Shown piece by piece: positions 21,363-31,720 of a stretch of DNA of 64,000 nt. Numbering within the stretch: the stretch's first letter is position 1; every line of letters starts with the position of its first letter. Origin of the DNA: Ophiobolus disseminans (Eukaryota; Ascomycota; Dothideomycetes; Pleosporales; Phaeosphaeriaceae); assembly GCA_010093685.1 (NCBI GenBank), contig MU006236.1, forward strand, positions 248,001-312,000. The letters run 5' to 3'. The notes under the pieces were generated by a model, which worked only from the letters and a program-made list of their open reading frames with translations, did not search any database and had not been told where the DNA came from. Made by a program: the position numbers and the translations under genes.

Positions 21363-22905
21363 TTGACCCCCGTCTATCGATATCTGAACTGCAGCTTCAA
21401 CTCCACCATACGGCTTCTATACCTTTTCGTGGCTCTCTTTGCTGCTACCATCAAATCTGCTCCACTAGAAGACTTGAGCACCGTCAAAACCTTCAACAAC
21501 ATCGTGGTCGCTCGTGAAGACTCTTCGAAGCCGTTCAAGTGGTCTGGCCTTGGGGACTCGTGGGCTGTGAGTACACAATATGAAGAAACGTGGATAAACG
21601 CCCCTTCTAATTTGACCTTAGAGCGGCGTAACCTATGGCCTCTTTGGACGAACCGATTACGATGGCAACAAGGACAGCTGCTTGCGCATCAAGCAGGCCC
21701 AACTTTCCCGACAAGAACGGAGGGTGCTATCAGCCACTCCAGCGATCCCGGGCCTATATCTTCAACGAAGGCGAAAACGGTCTTTTCCAAGACGCTCGAT
21801 GGATTTTCAACAAGGCTTTCGAGTACACAAAGACTCACGACAACCCCAACCTCCGCATGTTTGTCGTCGGCTATTTCACGTTCTTCTACGATGACGGTAG
21901 AGAGGGCGACTGGGGCGATCAGGCCAGCTTCTCCCTTCGATACGACACTCGCCCAACACTTACTCTGGCACTGCGGAAGGAGATCAACTTCCTCATCAGG
22001 AAGCTCAACTCTCGTACCAAGAAGGCCGCCGAGGGTAGTTTCTACTCCGAGCGCGCCAAGTTCCTCGAGATGGACAGCCTGGTCACAACATCTGGGACCA
22101 ATACTGGGGAGACAAAGTCTTGCTGTGGAATATGTCACCCGATGGTATTGTCCTCGGCAATGGCAGAAACGATGGAGCTGATGACAAGAACGACAACTAC
22201 ACAGTGCGTGAACCGACACCCGCGGAATTCGACAAGTGGCTGGAGACTGGCCGGTTCATCGACGACCCTCGCGAGATTCCATCGAACATGTCTGCTATGG
22301 CCAATGCAGCCCTTGCACAACAGGCGAACGGAGTCGCTAGAGGCGCAGGCACCGACTGGCTGTGGCTGGACTACATCGGTCCATACCAACGCAAGTTTCT
22401 TGGCATGCCCCTCCGCCCTTTCCACCCCAAACTCCTGGGCTACCATGGAATGACGTGGGAGATCATGAAGAAAGACAATCGAGTCCGAGTACAAGAACAA
22501 CCCGGTCAAGACCAAGCATTCTGTCTAACTTCTCTTCTGCAAGCATGGATCGAAGTTCTCCTGGTACGCATTCTCAGGCCCTTCGGGTATCTCCGCCAAT
22601 CCCTGCGTCGGTCACGTTAGAGACAATGGCTTCAAGCCTGTTGTCTGGAACGTTGTCGAGCTGCGTAGTGGTCTTTCCTTGGACAACCCTCCTCGGGTGG
22701 AAGATGGCAGGTCATGGCCCCTTGACATCGATGGCATGAGAGACTGCCGCTATGAGTCCAACGCGAATGCTCTAGAACACTCAAGTGTAGTGAGTTCTTC
22801 ATGCCGGACTTTAGGAAGGATGATTCTTGGAATGATGGTATCATTACGTGCAAGTGGCAGGGTTTGACTTGGCAGTATCATAGGGCTTGGGTAGTAGAGT
22901 GGTAG
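21363..22905 (+). pseudogene. Decayed GDSL/SGNH-type hydrolase
   Basis: A hydrophobic leader (LLYLFVALFAATIKSAP) precedes FKWSGLGDSWA, the block I GDS motif. A 54-nt intron-like segment (GTGAGT...CTTAG) joins to SGVTYGLFGRTDYDGNKDSC. The frame then shifts near 21700, dropping the usual middle part, into NPNLRMFVVGYFTFFYDD and RPTLTLALRKEINFLIRKLN. Near 22085 it shifts again into GHNIWDQYWGD and PFHPKLLGYHGM, the C-terminal His block. A third frame carries WYAFSGPSGISANPCVGHV. No in-frame ATG starts the first exon. Secretion and ester-hydrolase function are inferred for the ancestor only. Confidence 0.6.
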
Positions 22906-23452
22906 GCCTATTAGTCAGGTCTTGAGGTACTTGGGATGGTAGAAACATAGAGAAATGTAGCTAAACTAAGCCCAAAAACGAGTTTTGTGACCCACCTCAG
23001 CTCATTAACAGGACCTGAATGTATGTGTAATAGTGAAAGCAGGACCACTTCGATACATTCTGTCAGCCTGGCACCTTAGTTCACATGGTACACTGTGGAC
23101 TGTATCTCCACGTGACTCTTAGTCACTGGCTTACTCATCATGTTGTGTATATAATCGCTCTATGTAGCTCTCTCAATACAACAACCTTCTTCTCACTTTT
23201 GCCCTGTCTCCCACATCCGACACATTCTACCCTTGAAACGACGTCTAGAGAATGCATCAGGTGTCTTCAGGACTCTTTATCACACCTACCAACGCACTTG
23301 AAAATGTACTGTGAGACTCCAGGACGTATCCAAATTTCGCTAATAGTACGATGTTTTTCGGAATGTTCACAAGTATGACGATTCATCTGAAGCTAGTCTG
23401 GAAGAAGCTATACCTCTTTCGGCTAGCGACCCACTGTTTCCCTGCTTCTGTT
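22906..23452. other. Intergenic carrying a solo LTR
   Basis: Apart from the solo LTR at 23061-23222 nothing is recognised. Confidence 0.5.
23061..23222 (+). mobile_element. Solo LTR, 162-bp family, copy 1
   Basis: Starts TGTCAGCCTGGCACC and ends CCCACATCCGACA, i.e. TG...CA with short inverted ends. It is flanked by an exact 5-bp target duplication CATTC (23056-23060 and 23223-23227). It matches the solo LTRs at 52704-52865 and 51072-51233 (inverted). A TGTATATAA promoter-like motif lies inside. The internal element is gone, probably by LTR-LTR recombination. Confidence 0.9.
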
Positions 23453-24440
23453 CTACGTGTACGAATTGGGCGCAGTCTCGTACTGAAACAACACATCTCG
23501 ATCATGTCCAAAGATCAGCTTCGCATTGGTCAGCTTCTGCAGCGAATGAATCATCTGATTCGAGCGCGACCACGATGCATGATCCCTCGTAAACCACCCC
23601 TGGCTCGCAAGAGATTCGTAGTTTTCTTTCACGATGTACTGATCCGTCGTGAAGATCCAGGTCCCGCTGTCTTTTAGATTGACTTGAAGAATCGAGAGAC
23701 CGGGAGTGTGGCCGGGGCAGTGGCGGATAATCAAGCCTTTAGCCAATTCGAATCCGTCGCCGTGGAAGGGCTTCCAGTTGAGATCAAACTGGAGGTATGT
23801 TGGCATGTACGAACCTGGCAATATTAATTGTATGTGCATTAGGACATCTGCCGAGCTTACCAATGTCTATCTTGGTTGCGATGCTGTAAAAAGCGTTTTT
23901 AAGCTCGAGTTCGTGCGTGTAGATCGGAATGTCAGTACCACGGAAGTACTCCAGGCCGCCAGCATGATCTAGGTGCAAATGTCCCATGATGACTGCCTTG
24001 ACATCCTTGATATCATTACCGGTTTTTCGAATGGCTGCATCGAGCTCCTGGTCTTCCACATAGTTCTCGCGTGCAAAGATGTCGTTGAGTTGTGGACCCC
24101 ACACCTCGGGATAGTCCTTTCCAGCCCCGGTTTCGAAGAGCACGAGACCCTCAGTGGGGTGTGATATCAAAGCCGAGATCATGACCATCGACCGTCTGGA
24201 GCTAGTTGGATGGGGATTGCTAGCTGTGGCGGCGTTGGCCTGATAGATTGTCGTTAATATTCACGGAGTTTTGTCGCGCTGGATGACCTACTCCAGTGAT
24301 GAAAAAGGCCTCATCTGCAATTAGGTTGCCAACATGTAGCAGCCACAGCCGCGTTCCCTATAGTTTATATTAGACAAGGCAAGCAATCAACGACTCTCAT
24401 GGAGACCCACATCTGGTGCAACACTCCCGGGGATGCTCAT
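23453..24440 (-). CDS. Metallo-beta-lactamase-fold hydrolase, lactonase-like (four exons)
   Basis: Exons 24440-24411, 24357-24292, 24239-23861 and 23814-23453 give 278 residues in one frame. The introns are GT-AG, and the last has a clean GTAAGC donor. Metal-binding motifs are intact: GHLHLDHAGG (about residue 115, HxHxDH), HCPGHTPG, TTDQYIVKEN (bridging Asp) and IFGHDRD (last His). The arrangement resembles N-acyl homoserine lactonases (AiiA/AttM class) and their fungal relatives, which hydrolyse lactone rings. The substrate is unknown here. The first two exons are inferred from frame continuity and are less certain than the last two. Confidence 0.8.
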
Positions 24441-25304
24441 GGTGGATGGAGTCCTGGAGTATATGCCTTAGAAAACGAAAGTTTGCTGCTGTGAGTGCTG
24501 GCTCAGCCGATCAAGTGGGAGCCTTGGAACGTTTTCGTTCCCGAAGTTGGGGCAGGTCGGATTGATGTAAACCGGGCAGAAAGCCATATGCGCCCAAACC
24601 CATTCACATGACCTCATTCAAAAGCTCCAGAGCTTTTGAACAATGGATTTGAACTTTTGGCTGTACGCTAGTGTGCAGGGGCGACCCTGAAAGTTGCAAA
24701 CAACTGTGGGCATATTTGTGGCGCGGAACAAAGCAGGGATCACTTTGCAAGGGCGACCCTCTTTGTTGTGGTTGTGGAATCACGGAGCCAAATACAATCT
24801 CACCGTACAGTACTAGGCAGCAGCAATGCTTGAGATTCAATTTCTGAACCTAGGTGACATCACCTTTCGACGTAAACAATTTTAGTTGAGATTTGTCTTC
24901 ATTACTCGAAAACTTGATCACACCCATGCAGGTGCAGTCTTGGGGAAGGCTACCTAGGTACGCTTGTTTCGACGGAATCGCATCATTGAGTTGTTCGTGT
25001 GTGCGCCACTTCCGCTCTGGTGACTTCCGCAGCCAGTGACAAACCCATCTTATTCCATACCCGGCGTGTACACTTCCGAGATCGAAAACCAGGGGTTCCG
25101 GGGAATTGAAACAAAGAAGTAGAAAGTTCTTGTAATGAAATAGGAGGGGATGTATAATGCAAGGACATCGATATATTTAGGTACAAAACACCCCATACTG
25201 GCGCCAGGAATGCCCTTTCCAATTCCTTACCTAGGTCATCCTTTGTCTATTACTTAGTATATCCCTCTACTGCACTTGACCATCATTTCTCCAACCCTCG
25301 CACC
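24441..25304. other. Divergent intergenic region with a perfect palindrome
   Basis: Lies between the lactonase-like gene (minus) and the PRISE-like reductase (plus). An 11-bp perfect inverted repeat with 2-nt spacer is at 24617-24640. The decamer GGGCGACCCT occurs twice within about 80 bp (near 24680 and 24750). These could be regulatory sites for either gene. No coding sequence is supported. Confidence 0.5.
24617..24640. repeat. Perfect 11-bp inverted repeat
   Basis: TTCAAAAGCTC, a CA spacer, then GAGCTTTTGAA. The symmetry is exact. It may be a dimeric factor site or incidental. Confidence 0.6.
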
Positions 25305-26462
25305 ATGTCCAAAGTCGCCCTCATCACGGGCGGAAACGGCATCACCGGCTCAGCTATTCTTGAATATCTCGTGAAGAACACCACCGCGGAAGAATGGAGC
25401 AAGATAATCGTGACATCGCGCTCACCATTCAAGACAACCGTACACGATGAACGCATCACCTTCATCGCGCTCGACCTCAGCAACGATCCAGCCACACTAG
25501 TGGAGAAAATGACCCCAATTTGCGCTGAAGTGACCCACGCCTACTTCTCCTCATACGTGCACAAGGACGATTTCACAGAGCTGAATAAAGCCAACGAGGC
25601 CCTGTTCTCGAATTTCCTCGACGCCCTCATCACCGTGTCTCCGGGGCTCCAGAACTGCACCCTGCAAACCGGCGGAAAGCACTACAACGTGCACATCAGA
25701 CCCGTGCCCTCACCAGCGCGCGAAAACGACCCACGAAGCGCATGCCCAATCGGGAACTTCTACTTCCCCCAAGAAGACTACCTGCTCGCGCGCCAAAAGG
25801 GCCAGGCTTGGACGTGGAACGTCATCCGACCTGAAGCTATCATCGGACATACGCTGAAGCCGAATGGCATGAACTCAGCCCTCACGTATGCGCTTTACTT
25901 CCTTGTGTGTAAATACCTAGGTACCGAAGCGCCTATGCCAACGAATCAGCGCTACTGGGGCGGATACGACGATTTATCTGACACGCGCCTCGTTGCCGAT
26001 ATCACGATTTGGGCATCTACGTCCCCAAACGCCGCAAACGAGGCGTTCAACGTGACGAATGGAGATTTCTTCTGCTGGCGGTACATGTGGCCGCGCCTCG
26101 CCGGATATTTCGGCGCGCACGCAAGCTCGGAGCAAGTATTCAAGTTGCCCACGCCCGAGGAAGGCGCGCTGCAACAGGAGTTCAGGCTCGCGGAGTGGGC
26201 GGCGGACAAGAAAGTCGTGTGGGACCGAATTTGCGATGAGAGCGGGTGTCCGGAAGCCAAGGGCACGTGGGAGTCTGGCACTTGGGCGTTTCAGGATTGG
26301 GTGTTTCAGCGGACGTGGTCGGCGACGCTGAGTGTGAATAAGGCGCGGAAGTTGGGGTGGATGGGACATGTTGATTCGTATGAGGGGCTGACGGATGCAT
26401 TTGAGAGGTTTGTTGAGTTGGGGCTGATTCCGCCGTTGAAGGCAGTTGGGCCGCAGACGTAG
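25305..26462 (+). CDS. PRISE-like NAD(P)-dependent reductase (atypical SDR)
   Basis: Single-exon, 385 residues. The N-terminal Rossmann motif is ALITGGNGITGSAILEYL (about residues 5-22). It lacks the classical YxxxK. Instead it has FPQEDYLLARQ, the Tyr-containing block typical of progesterone 5beta-reductase/iridoid synthase-like (PRISE) enzymes, followed by WNVIRPEAIIG. Length fits that family (about 380-400). Fungal members reduce activated alkenes or occur in secondary metabolism clusters. No biosynthetic core enzyme is near, so the substrate is unknown. Confidence 0.85.
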   Translation: MSKVALITGGNGITGSAILEYLVKNTTAEEWSKIIVTSRSPFKTTVHDERITFIALDLSNDPATLVEKMTPICAEVTHAYFSSYVHKDDFTELNKANEALFSNFLDALITVSPGLQNCTLQTGGKHYNVHIRPVPSPARENDPRSACPIGNFYFPQEDYLLARQKGQAWTWNVIRPEAIIGHTLKPNGMNSALTYALYFLVCKYLGTEAPMPTNQRYWGGYDDLSDTRLVADITIWASTSPNAANEAFNVTNGDFFCWRYMWPRLAGYFGAHASSEQVFKLPTPEEGALQQEFRLAEWAADKKVVWDRICDESGCPEAKGTWESGTWAFQDWVFQRTWSATLSVNKARKLGWMGHVDSYEGLTDAFERFVELGLIPPLKAVGPQT

Positions 26463-26810
26463 TTTTGCAAGTTAGGACCTTGACTTGGGGTTTGATGCCC
26501 CATAATACACCTCTTGCTCGCAAAAACCTCTGCGCGTACATTCCAGTATCGTCTGTAACATCAGGTAGTACAAGACGCAATGCCGCGTAGAGTCAGTACA
26601 AAACCACTCAACTAAAGTCCGAGAGGAGAACATCCTGTGCATATACCCCACAGCCCATCCAATGCGCTGTAAAACGGTCCGGTGAAGATGTGGTGGTACA
26701 GGGCACGTTGCCACCTACATTTTGAAGTCCACGTCGCATCTCGCAGATGTACATATAAGTAATGGGTGCATTGCAATTCAAGCACCACCCCTTCTTTCGG
26801 TGAAACCACC
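26463..26810. other. Intergenic, nothing recognised
   Basis: 348 bp between the reductase and the next small gene on the same strand. No feature supported. Confidence 0.4.
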
Positions 26811-27182
26811 ATGGCAGCCCTCCCCACCCCATCCCGCATCCTACCACTACGCCAAATCCTTTCCGCGGCCCTTACTAGCAGAGCTCCAGAACATGCAGAT
26901 GCATCCGTACTCCGCATCTCAGACGCCGCTGCAAGCACCGAGTACAAAAGCGAGGCAGCAAAGCGGAAAAGACTCTTGCGTGTAGGTAAGTAACACCCAT
27001 CGTAGCGTGACACTTTGCCTCGCTGACGGGGGCCCAGAGCAAGAGAGGAACGTATGGCCAAGTTGAAAGAACTCAAGGGAAAGACCAAGGACGGAGAGAT
27101 GAGCGCGAGGGATAAAAAGAGAGAGAAACAAGAGAAGCGCAAGAATAAAACGGAGGAGACGAAGAAGAGTGGAAGGGCGTAG
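26811..27182 (+). CDS. Small basic protein of unknown function (two exons)
   Basis: Exons 26811-26985 and 27040-27182 with a 54-nt intron (GTAAGT...AGAG) give 105 residues. The N-terminal 30 residues could be a mitochondrial presequence (MAALPTPSRILPLRQILSAA, basic and without acids). The C-terminal half is a highly charged helix (KRKRLLRVAREERMAKLKEL... RDKKREKQEKRKNK). The join after AG at 27039 is the only one of those tried that keeps this frame open. I do not recognise the family; a mitochondrial ribosome-associated role would be a guess. It converges on IST1. Confidence 0.6.
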
Positions 27183-27216
27183 GCTGGTAGAGTGTAACTA
27201 GTTTATTATTTCGTAC

Positions 27217-28206
27217 TTATCGTTTCAGTTGCGCGAAGCGCTTCGCTAGTTCATCGACGTCTGGGATCTTGCCGAGTCCGTCTTCCTTCTTCCTCGTACC
27301 TCCTTCTGCCTTTACTACCTTCGCAGCTGCAGTGCCTGGTAACTTCAGTTTCGGCGCTACGTTGTCCGAACTCGGACTCGGCGGCACCACTCTCAGCGGG
27401 CTCTGTGGACCTAACTTCCGTGGCGGCGTCGCTTTGACCAACTCCTCGTTCTTCCCGTCTTCCTCGAGTATGCGGCCTTCTTCCTCTGCGATACCGCTTG
27501 ATGGCTCGTCGTCATCGTCGTCTTCCGCGTCGGCTGAGGGTTTTGAAGAGCCGAATGGTACGCCGTAGAAGCGCGCGATTTCGGTGAGATATGCATCTAC
27601 TAATTCATCTCCTGGGATTTCGCCTTTCAGCTTCTTTGTCACGCGCTCTGCAACGCCCTCGCCTTCCATACTCGCGAGCGCAACTTCTTTGCCAAACTTC
27701 TCTACCAGAAGGGCGCGCACAGTATGTAGCTCCTTTACTTCAATCCTTGGGGCGGCGAATATGATGCTGCGCACTGCCTCTTCGAGCGCAGGGTCGAGCG
27801 GTATGGCGGGCGAAGAGGACGATGTGGATGACGGCGCCGACTCGAGCAGCTGGGAGCGAGCGAGCAGTAACTCGCAGTAGAGTTCGAGGATCTCGTGGAG
27901 TTCGGTGGTAATGTCAGAGCGAATGATATTCTCGACGCGTATTCGTGCAGATTGAACTTTGCCGGCCTAGCATGTCTCGTGAGCTCAGGGTATGCGCGAT
28001 GTATCGCAAACGAGTTACAAACCTCAAGAAGCTGCGCCATTTCTCGCCGTTGCTGCTTCGCTTTCGCGCTATCTTTTTGCTGCACCATACGTAGTCGCGA
28101 TATCGAGAGCTTGAGCTGCACTTTGAGCTTGTTCTGCTTGATGTTAGCTGCCTGAAGCGCATCGTCGCGGGTTTGAACGCACGACTAATGAAAGTGACGG
28201 CGCCAT
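27217..28206 (-). CDS. IST1: IST1, ESCRT-III-associated protein (three exons)
   Basis: Exons 28206-28183, 28133-28023 and 27966-27217 give 294 residues. LKVQLKLSISRLRMVQQKDSAKAKQQ and the helical core with ARIRVENIIR, EILELYCELLLAR and LREAVRSII-type segments are the IST1 family signature. A Ser/Pro and acidic linker follows, with a short C-terminal helix (IPDVDELAKRFAQLKR) that fits a MIT-interacting motif. IST1 modulates Vps4 in multivesicular body sorting and abscission. The first 24-nt exon is inferred from a GTGCGT donor; GTCGTG one codon earlier is the alternative. Confidence 0.88.
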
Positions 28207-28551
28207 GATTGCTTAATGTCTTCAGGCTGTAGCTAGTGGTCTGAGTTGGATGTATGAGGATTGGCTGAGGTTGGGCTGGGTGAGGAATGTTGAAGCTGCA
28301 GGCGGAGCTGGGAGAAGGTGGGATGCCATGGCGGGGCTGTTGGACCCTGACCGCGTGGCTGTGCAAACGCATAGCGCCATTCCCCACCACTCGTGATACC
28401 GGTACTCACATCTGACGAAGCATGAGATGGTATCATTAAATCTCTGGTATCGCTATGTTGTTGAAAACGCCGAAGAACAGGTACATACTATCATGCCGTA
28501 CCCTTTTGATACACCCAAACGCCCCGCACGTCTGAGGTTGGTGAACGCGTC

Positions 28552-31372
28552 TTACAAAGCCGTGATACCCTTGAAGAAGCCGTTCGCCTGGAGTGCCTGG
28601 TTCTCCCTCACAAGCTCCTTCATCCTCTCAACTTGCTGCTTCTTCGTCAACCCTTGTGACTCGACGTCTTCCTTCCACTGCGCCAACATCTGCTTGAGCA
28701 TCTTGCTGCCTTCTTCAACCTCTTCTTTACTCGCTTGCACGAAGCTCTGGTCGTGTTTGCCCGAGAAATCTTCCAGCTCGTCGGCCTTGCGCTTGGCCAT
28801 GTTAATGACTTTCTGCGGGAAGCGAACAAGCTCGGCGACGTGAATACCGAATGACTGGTCCGAGAAGCCGGGCTCGACTTTGTAGAGAAGCGTAACCTCG
28901 CGCTTCTTCTGCACTCCATTATCCGTCTCTGAAGTGCCTTCTGAGATATGCGCGACAACATGCAAATTCTGAACTTGTTGGTACGTGTCAACCAGTGCAG
29001 TCAGCTCGTGAAAGTGTGTTGCGAAGAGGGCGAACGCGCCGATCTCCTTGATGATGTACTCTGAGATAGCCCATGCTAGACCAAACCCGTCATATGTGCT
29101 GGTACCCCGGCCAAGCTCGTCAATAATGATGAGCGACTCCTTGGTAGCTGATTTGAGAATGTTGGCCGTCTCCAGCATCTCGGCCATGAACGTCGAAACG
29201 CCCTTGAGCGAGCTATCGCTAGCACCAACTCGAGCAAGGATACAGTCGAAGATGGTCAACTCTGCTTCCGCCGCCGGCACGAAGCATCCGATTTGTGCCA
29301 TGAGTGCGATGACGCCCGTTTGTCGGATGAAGGTCGACTTGCCGCCCATGTTAGGGCCTGTGATGATCAGGAACTCGCTCTCTCCGCGCGTCAAGCTGAT
29401 GTCGTTCGTGATGAATGAGATGTCGTCCTGCATCTCCATACACGGATGTCTCGCTTCCTTGAGGATGGTGTTGCCGGTTCCTCGTGGGTGCATCTTCGGT
29501 CGCGTATACGAGGTGGGTGCATGAACGGATACATGTGCGAAGGAGACAATAACATCAAGATGTGCGAGGGTGGCTGCAAGTTTCTCAACGACCGGCACAT
29601 AGGATGACGCGACTTGGACGACTTCGTTGACAAGGCCAGACTGTGTGCGATTGTAGTTCTCAGACATTTGGTCAAACTCTCGCCGTTTGTCCAGGAGCGT
29701 TGACGTTGTGAAGTACACGCCGTTCTTTTGTGTCTGTATCTCCTGATACTGCTTCTTTTGTCTGATACAGCCAGACTCGTTACGCGTCAGCCTGAAGCAC
29801 CAGCCGTGGACTTTGTGATTCTCAAGGAAGAGCTTCTTCTCCGTGTCTTGATTAAGATCGCTGCCAACGCGCATATGTTCCGATTCCATGTCGCGCTTGA
29901 GCTTGTCTAGACGCTTTCGAATAGTCTTCAAAGCCTCATCGAACTCAGGCTTGATGATGAACTCGTGGCTCTCAAGTGCTTCGAGGTCTACCGTTGTTTC
30001 TACCATGTCTTGTAGTCCGGCAAACGCGGTGCTGTACTGCCGCAGCTTGTCGGTATATTCCGCATCGAGAGGGTCCTTGTACTGCTCATCCATGACTAAC
30101 TCGAGTGAGCTCAGGAAGCCTGGTAGTCGGATGATTACTTGGTAAGCGCGTACGACATCTTCAAGATTGGCGGCCTTGCGCTGAAACTTCTTCGCCAGCC
30201 TGTAAAGGTCTGGTATCGATCGTAGGTGCTCCTCTTGCATGGTCTGCCGCAGTTCGGTATCGTTGACGAATGCCTCGACGAGCTGTTGTCGCCGCTCGAT
30301 ATCCGCAACGTTCATCAGCGGTTGCTTGAGCCATTGCGCAAGTAAGCGACTGCCAGTAGGAGTCTTGCAGTGGTTGAGCAGACCGTACAGGCTCATATTC
30401 TTTGCGCCGTCACGAGGTCCTGGCATGAGGTTAAGCGCCTTTAACGCTGCCGCATCCAGCTTCATGTATTGCGATAGATCGTGTTGGTAGAGTTGATACT
30501 GGCCAAAGTTTGACGGGTCTGACATGACGCCCAGGTACCGAATCAGACAAGCCGCGGCTCCCATGGCGAGCTTCTGGTCTGTCACAGGAAGTTTGCCAGC
30601 GGCTCCGTCCTCTTTTAGTAGTCTTGGCAGATCCTGGTCAATGTCTTTTGTGCCAAAATCGGCGACTCCTCGCTCAGACACAGCGCATCCACAGTTGTCC
30701 GCGATTGTGCGGAGCTTGTTCAGCTCCACGTCCTTCTTGGACGGATCCCCTTGTATCAGACATTCCCTAACGCCGAGCTGGATGAGGAGCGATTCGAAGT
30801 TGGAGTAGAGGTCATTGTCGAGGAACTCGGTGACGCCCAGCTCGCGCACGCTGGCATCGGCGAAGCAGACGCCGACGTTCCGGGCTTCGGAGGCCTTTGC
30901 CGTGACCTTGACCGCCAGGATGATGGGCGCATTCTCGATCTGGCCGCCAAGCTCGTCCTCGAGGTCTTGCAGGTTGCCCGGTGAGCCCTGCTTGACCACC
31001 TTCCAGTCCATCCGCTTGCCGGACGACTGCCATATCTCTACCCGCTTGCCCAGTCTGAAGAGCGCATCTCGTAGCAAGTTTCGGTAGACCATGAGGGTCA
31101 TGGTCACCGATTCAAGGCCGGGGTCACGCCCCAATTTCCGTATGACGGCTGTGGTCTTGTACACCTGCAAGTAGTCAGCATACCTGCCCTGACGTACAGA
31201 ACCTTACAAGGCTTACTGTGTTCGCGATGAAGACGGCATCTTCGGCATGCGCACTGTAGTAGTCGCCGCGATCGAAGATCCGTAGTGTATCCTCACTTTT
31301 TGCTGGCAAATTGCGGAAGAATTTGCAAAACCCGGACTCGTCCTCCTCGCGCATTTCCGGCCTGGACGCCAT
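28552..31372 (-). CDS. MSH2: DNA mismatch repair protein MSH2 (two exons)
   Basis: Exons 31372-31217 and 31164-28552 (52-nt intron, GTAAGC...GCAG) give 922 residues, the normal length. Domains in order: mutS I (FFRNLPAKSEDTLRIFDRGDYYSAH), connector, lever/clamp (LSQYMKLDAAALKALNL ... GLLNHCKTPTGSRLLAQWLKQPL) and the ATPase, with Walker A GPNMGGKSTFIRQ, Walker B region IIIDELGRGTSTYDGFG and ATHFHEL. The C-terminus has a helix pair for partner binding. MSH2 pairs with MSH6 or MSH3 to recognise mismatches in the nucleus. It is divergent from the NLR-like gene over 348 bp. Confidence 0.95.
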
Positions 31373-31720
31373 CTCGATTTGATAAGCACAGAGAAAGGTG
31401 GTACACGCAGAGAAAGTAGTGCAATTGTGTGAGGTGGGAAAAGCTGGTGTAGTTGATGGTTCTTTCCGTTAATGGAACGCGTTGACGCGTCGCGTCGGGG
31501 TTAAGCTTTTGCGACCGAGGCAAGAGCCACCCACCGTGCACGTCCACGTCCAGTCCTCATGTGTCTAGATTTAGGTGCATGTCCAGTGATCGCCTAACTA
31601 ACCAAACAGAGCCAGAACTTGACATCACAGCCAGCCACGAGAACCAAAACCCCGCAGCCGAGATGATGCGACAGACCAACAATCACCTCGACACTTTTGC
31701 AAACACCAGGGGAGCGCACC
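31373..31720. promoter_or_regulatory. Divergent intergenic region, MSH2 and NLR-like gene
   Basis: 348 bp between two divergent start codons. GACGCGTCGCGTC near 31484-31496 contains overlapping ACGCGT/CGCG motifs, which in yeast are bound by MBF in front of replication and repair genes. The sequence is seen; the function is inferred. Confidence 0.4.

Noticed and set aside
23400..26462. Biosynthetic gene cluster around the lactonase-like and PRISE-like genes
   Set aside because: No polyketide synthase, NRPS, terpene synthase or pathway regulator is present nearby.
26612..27142. 176-codon minus-strand hydrophobic frame
   Set aside because: Antisense of the small basic two-exon gene; hydrophobicity is the mirror of Lys/Glu codons.
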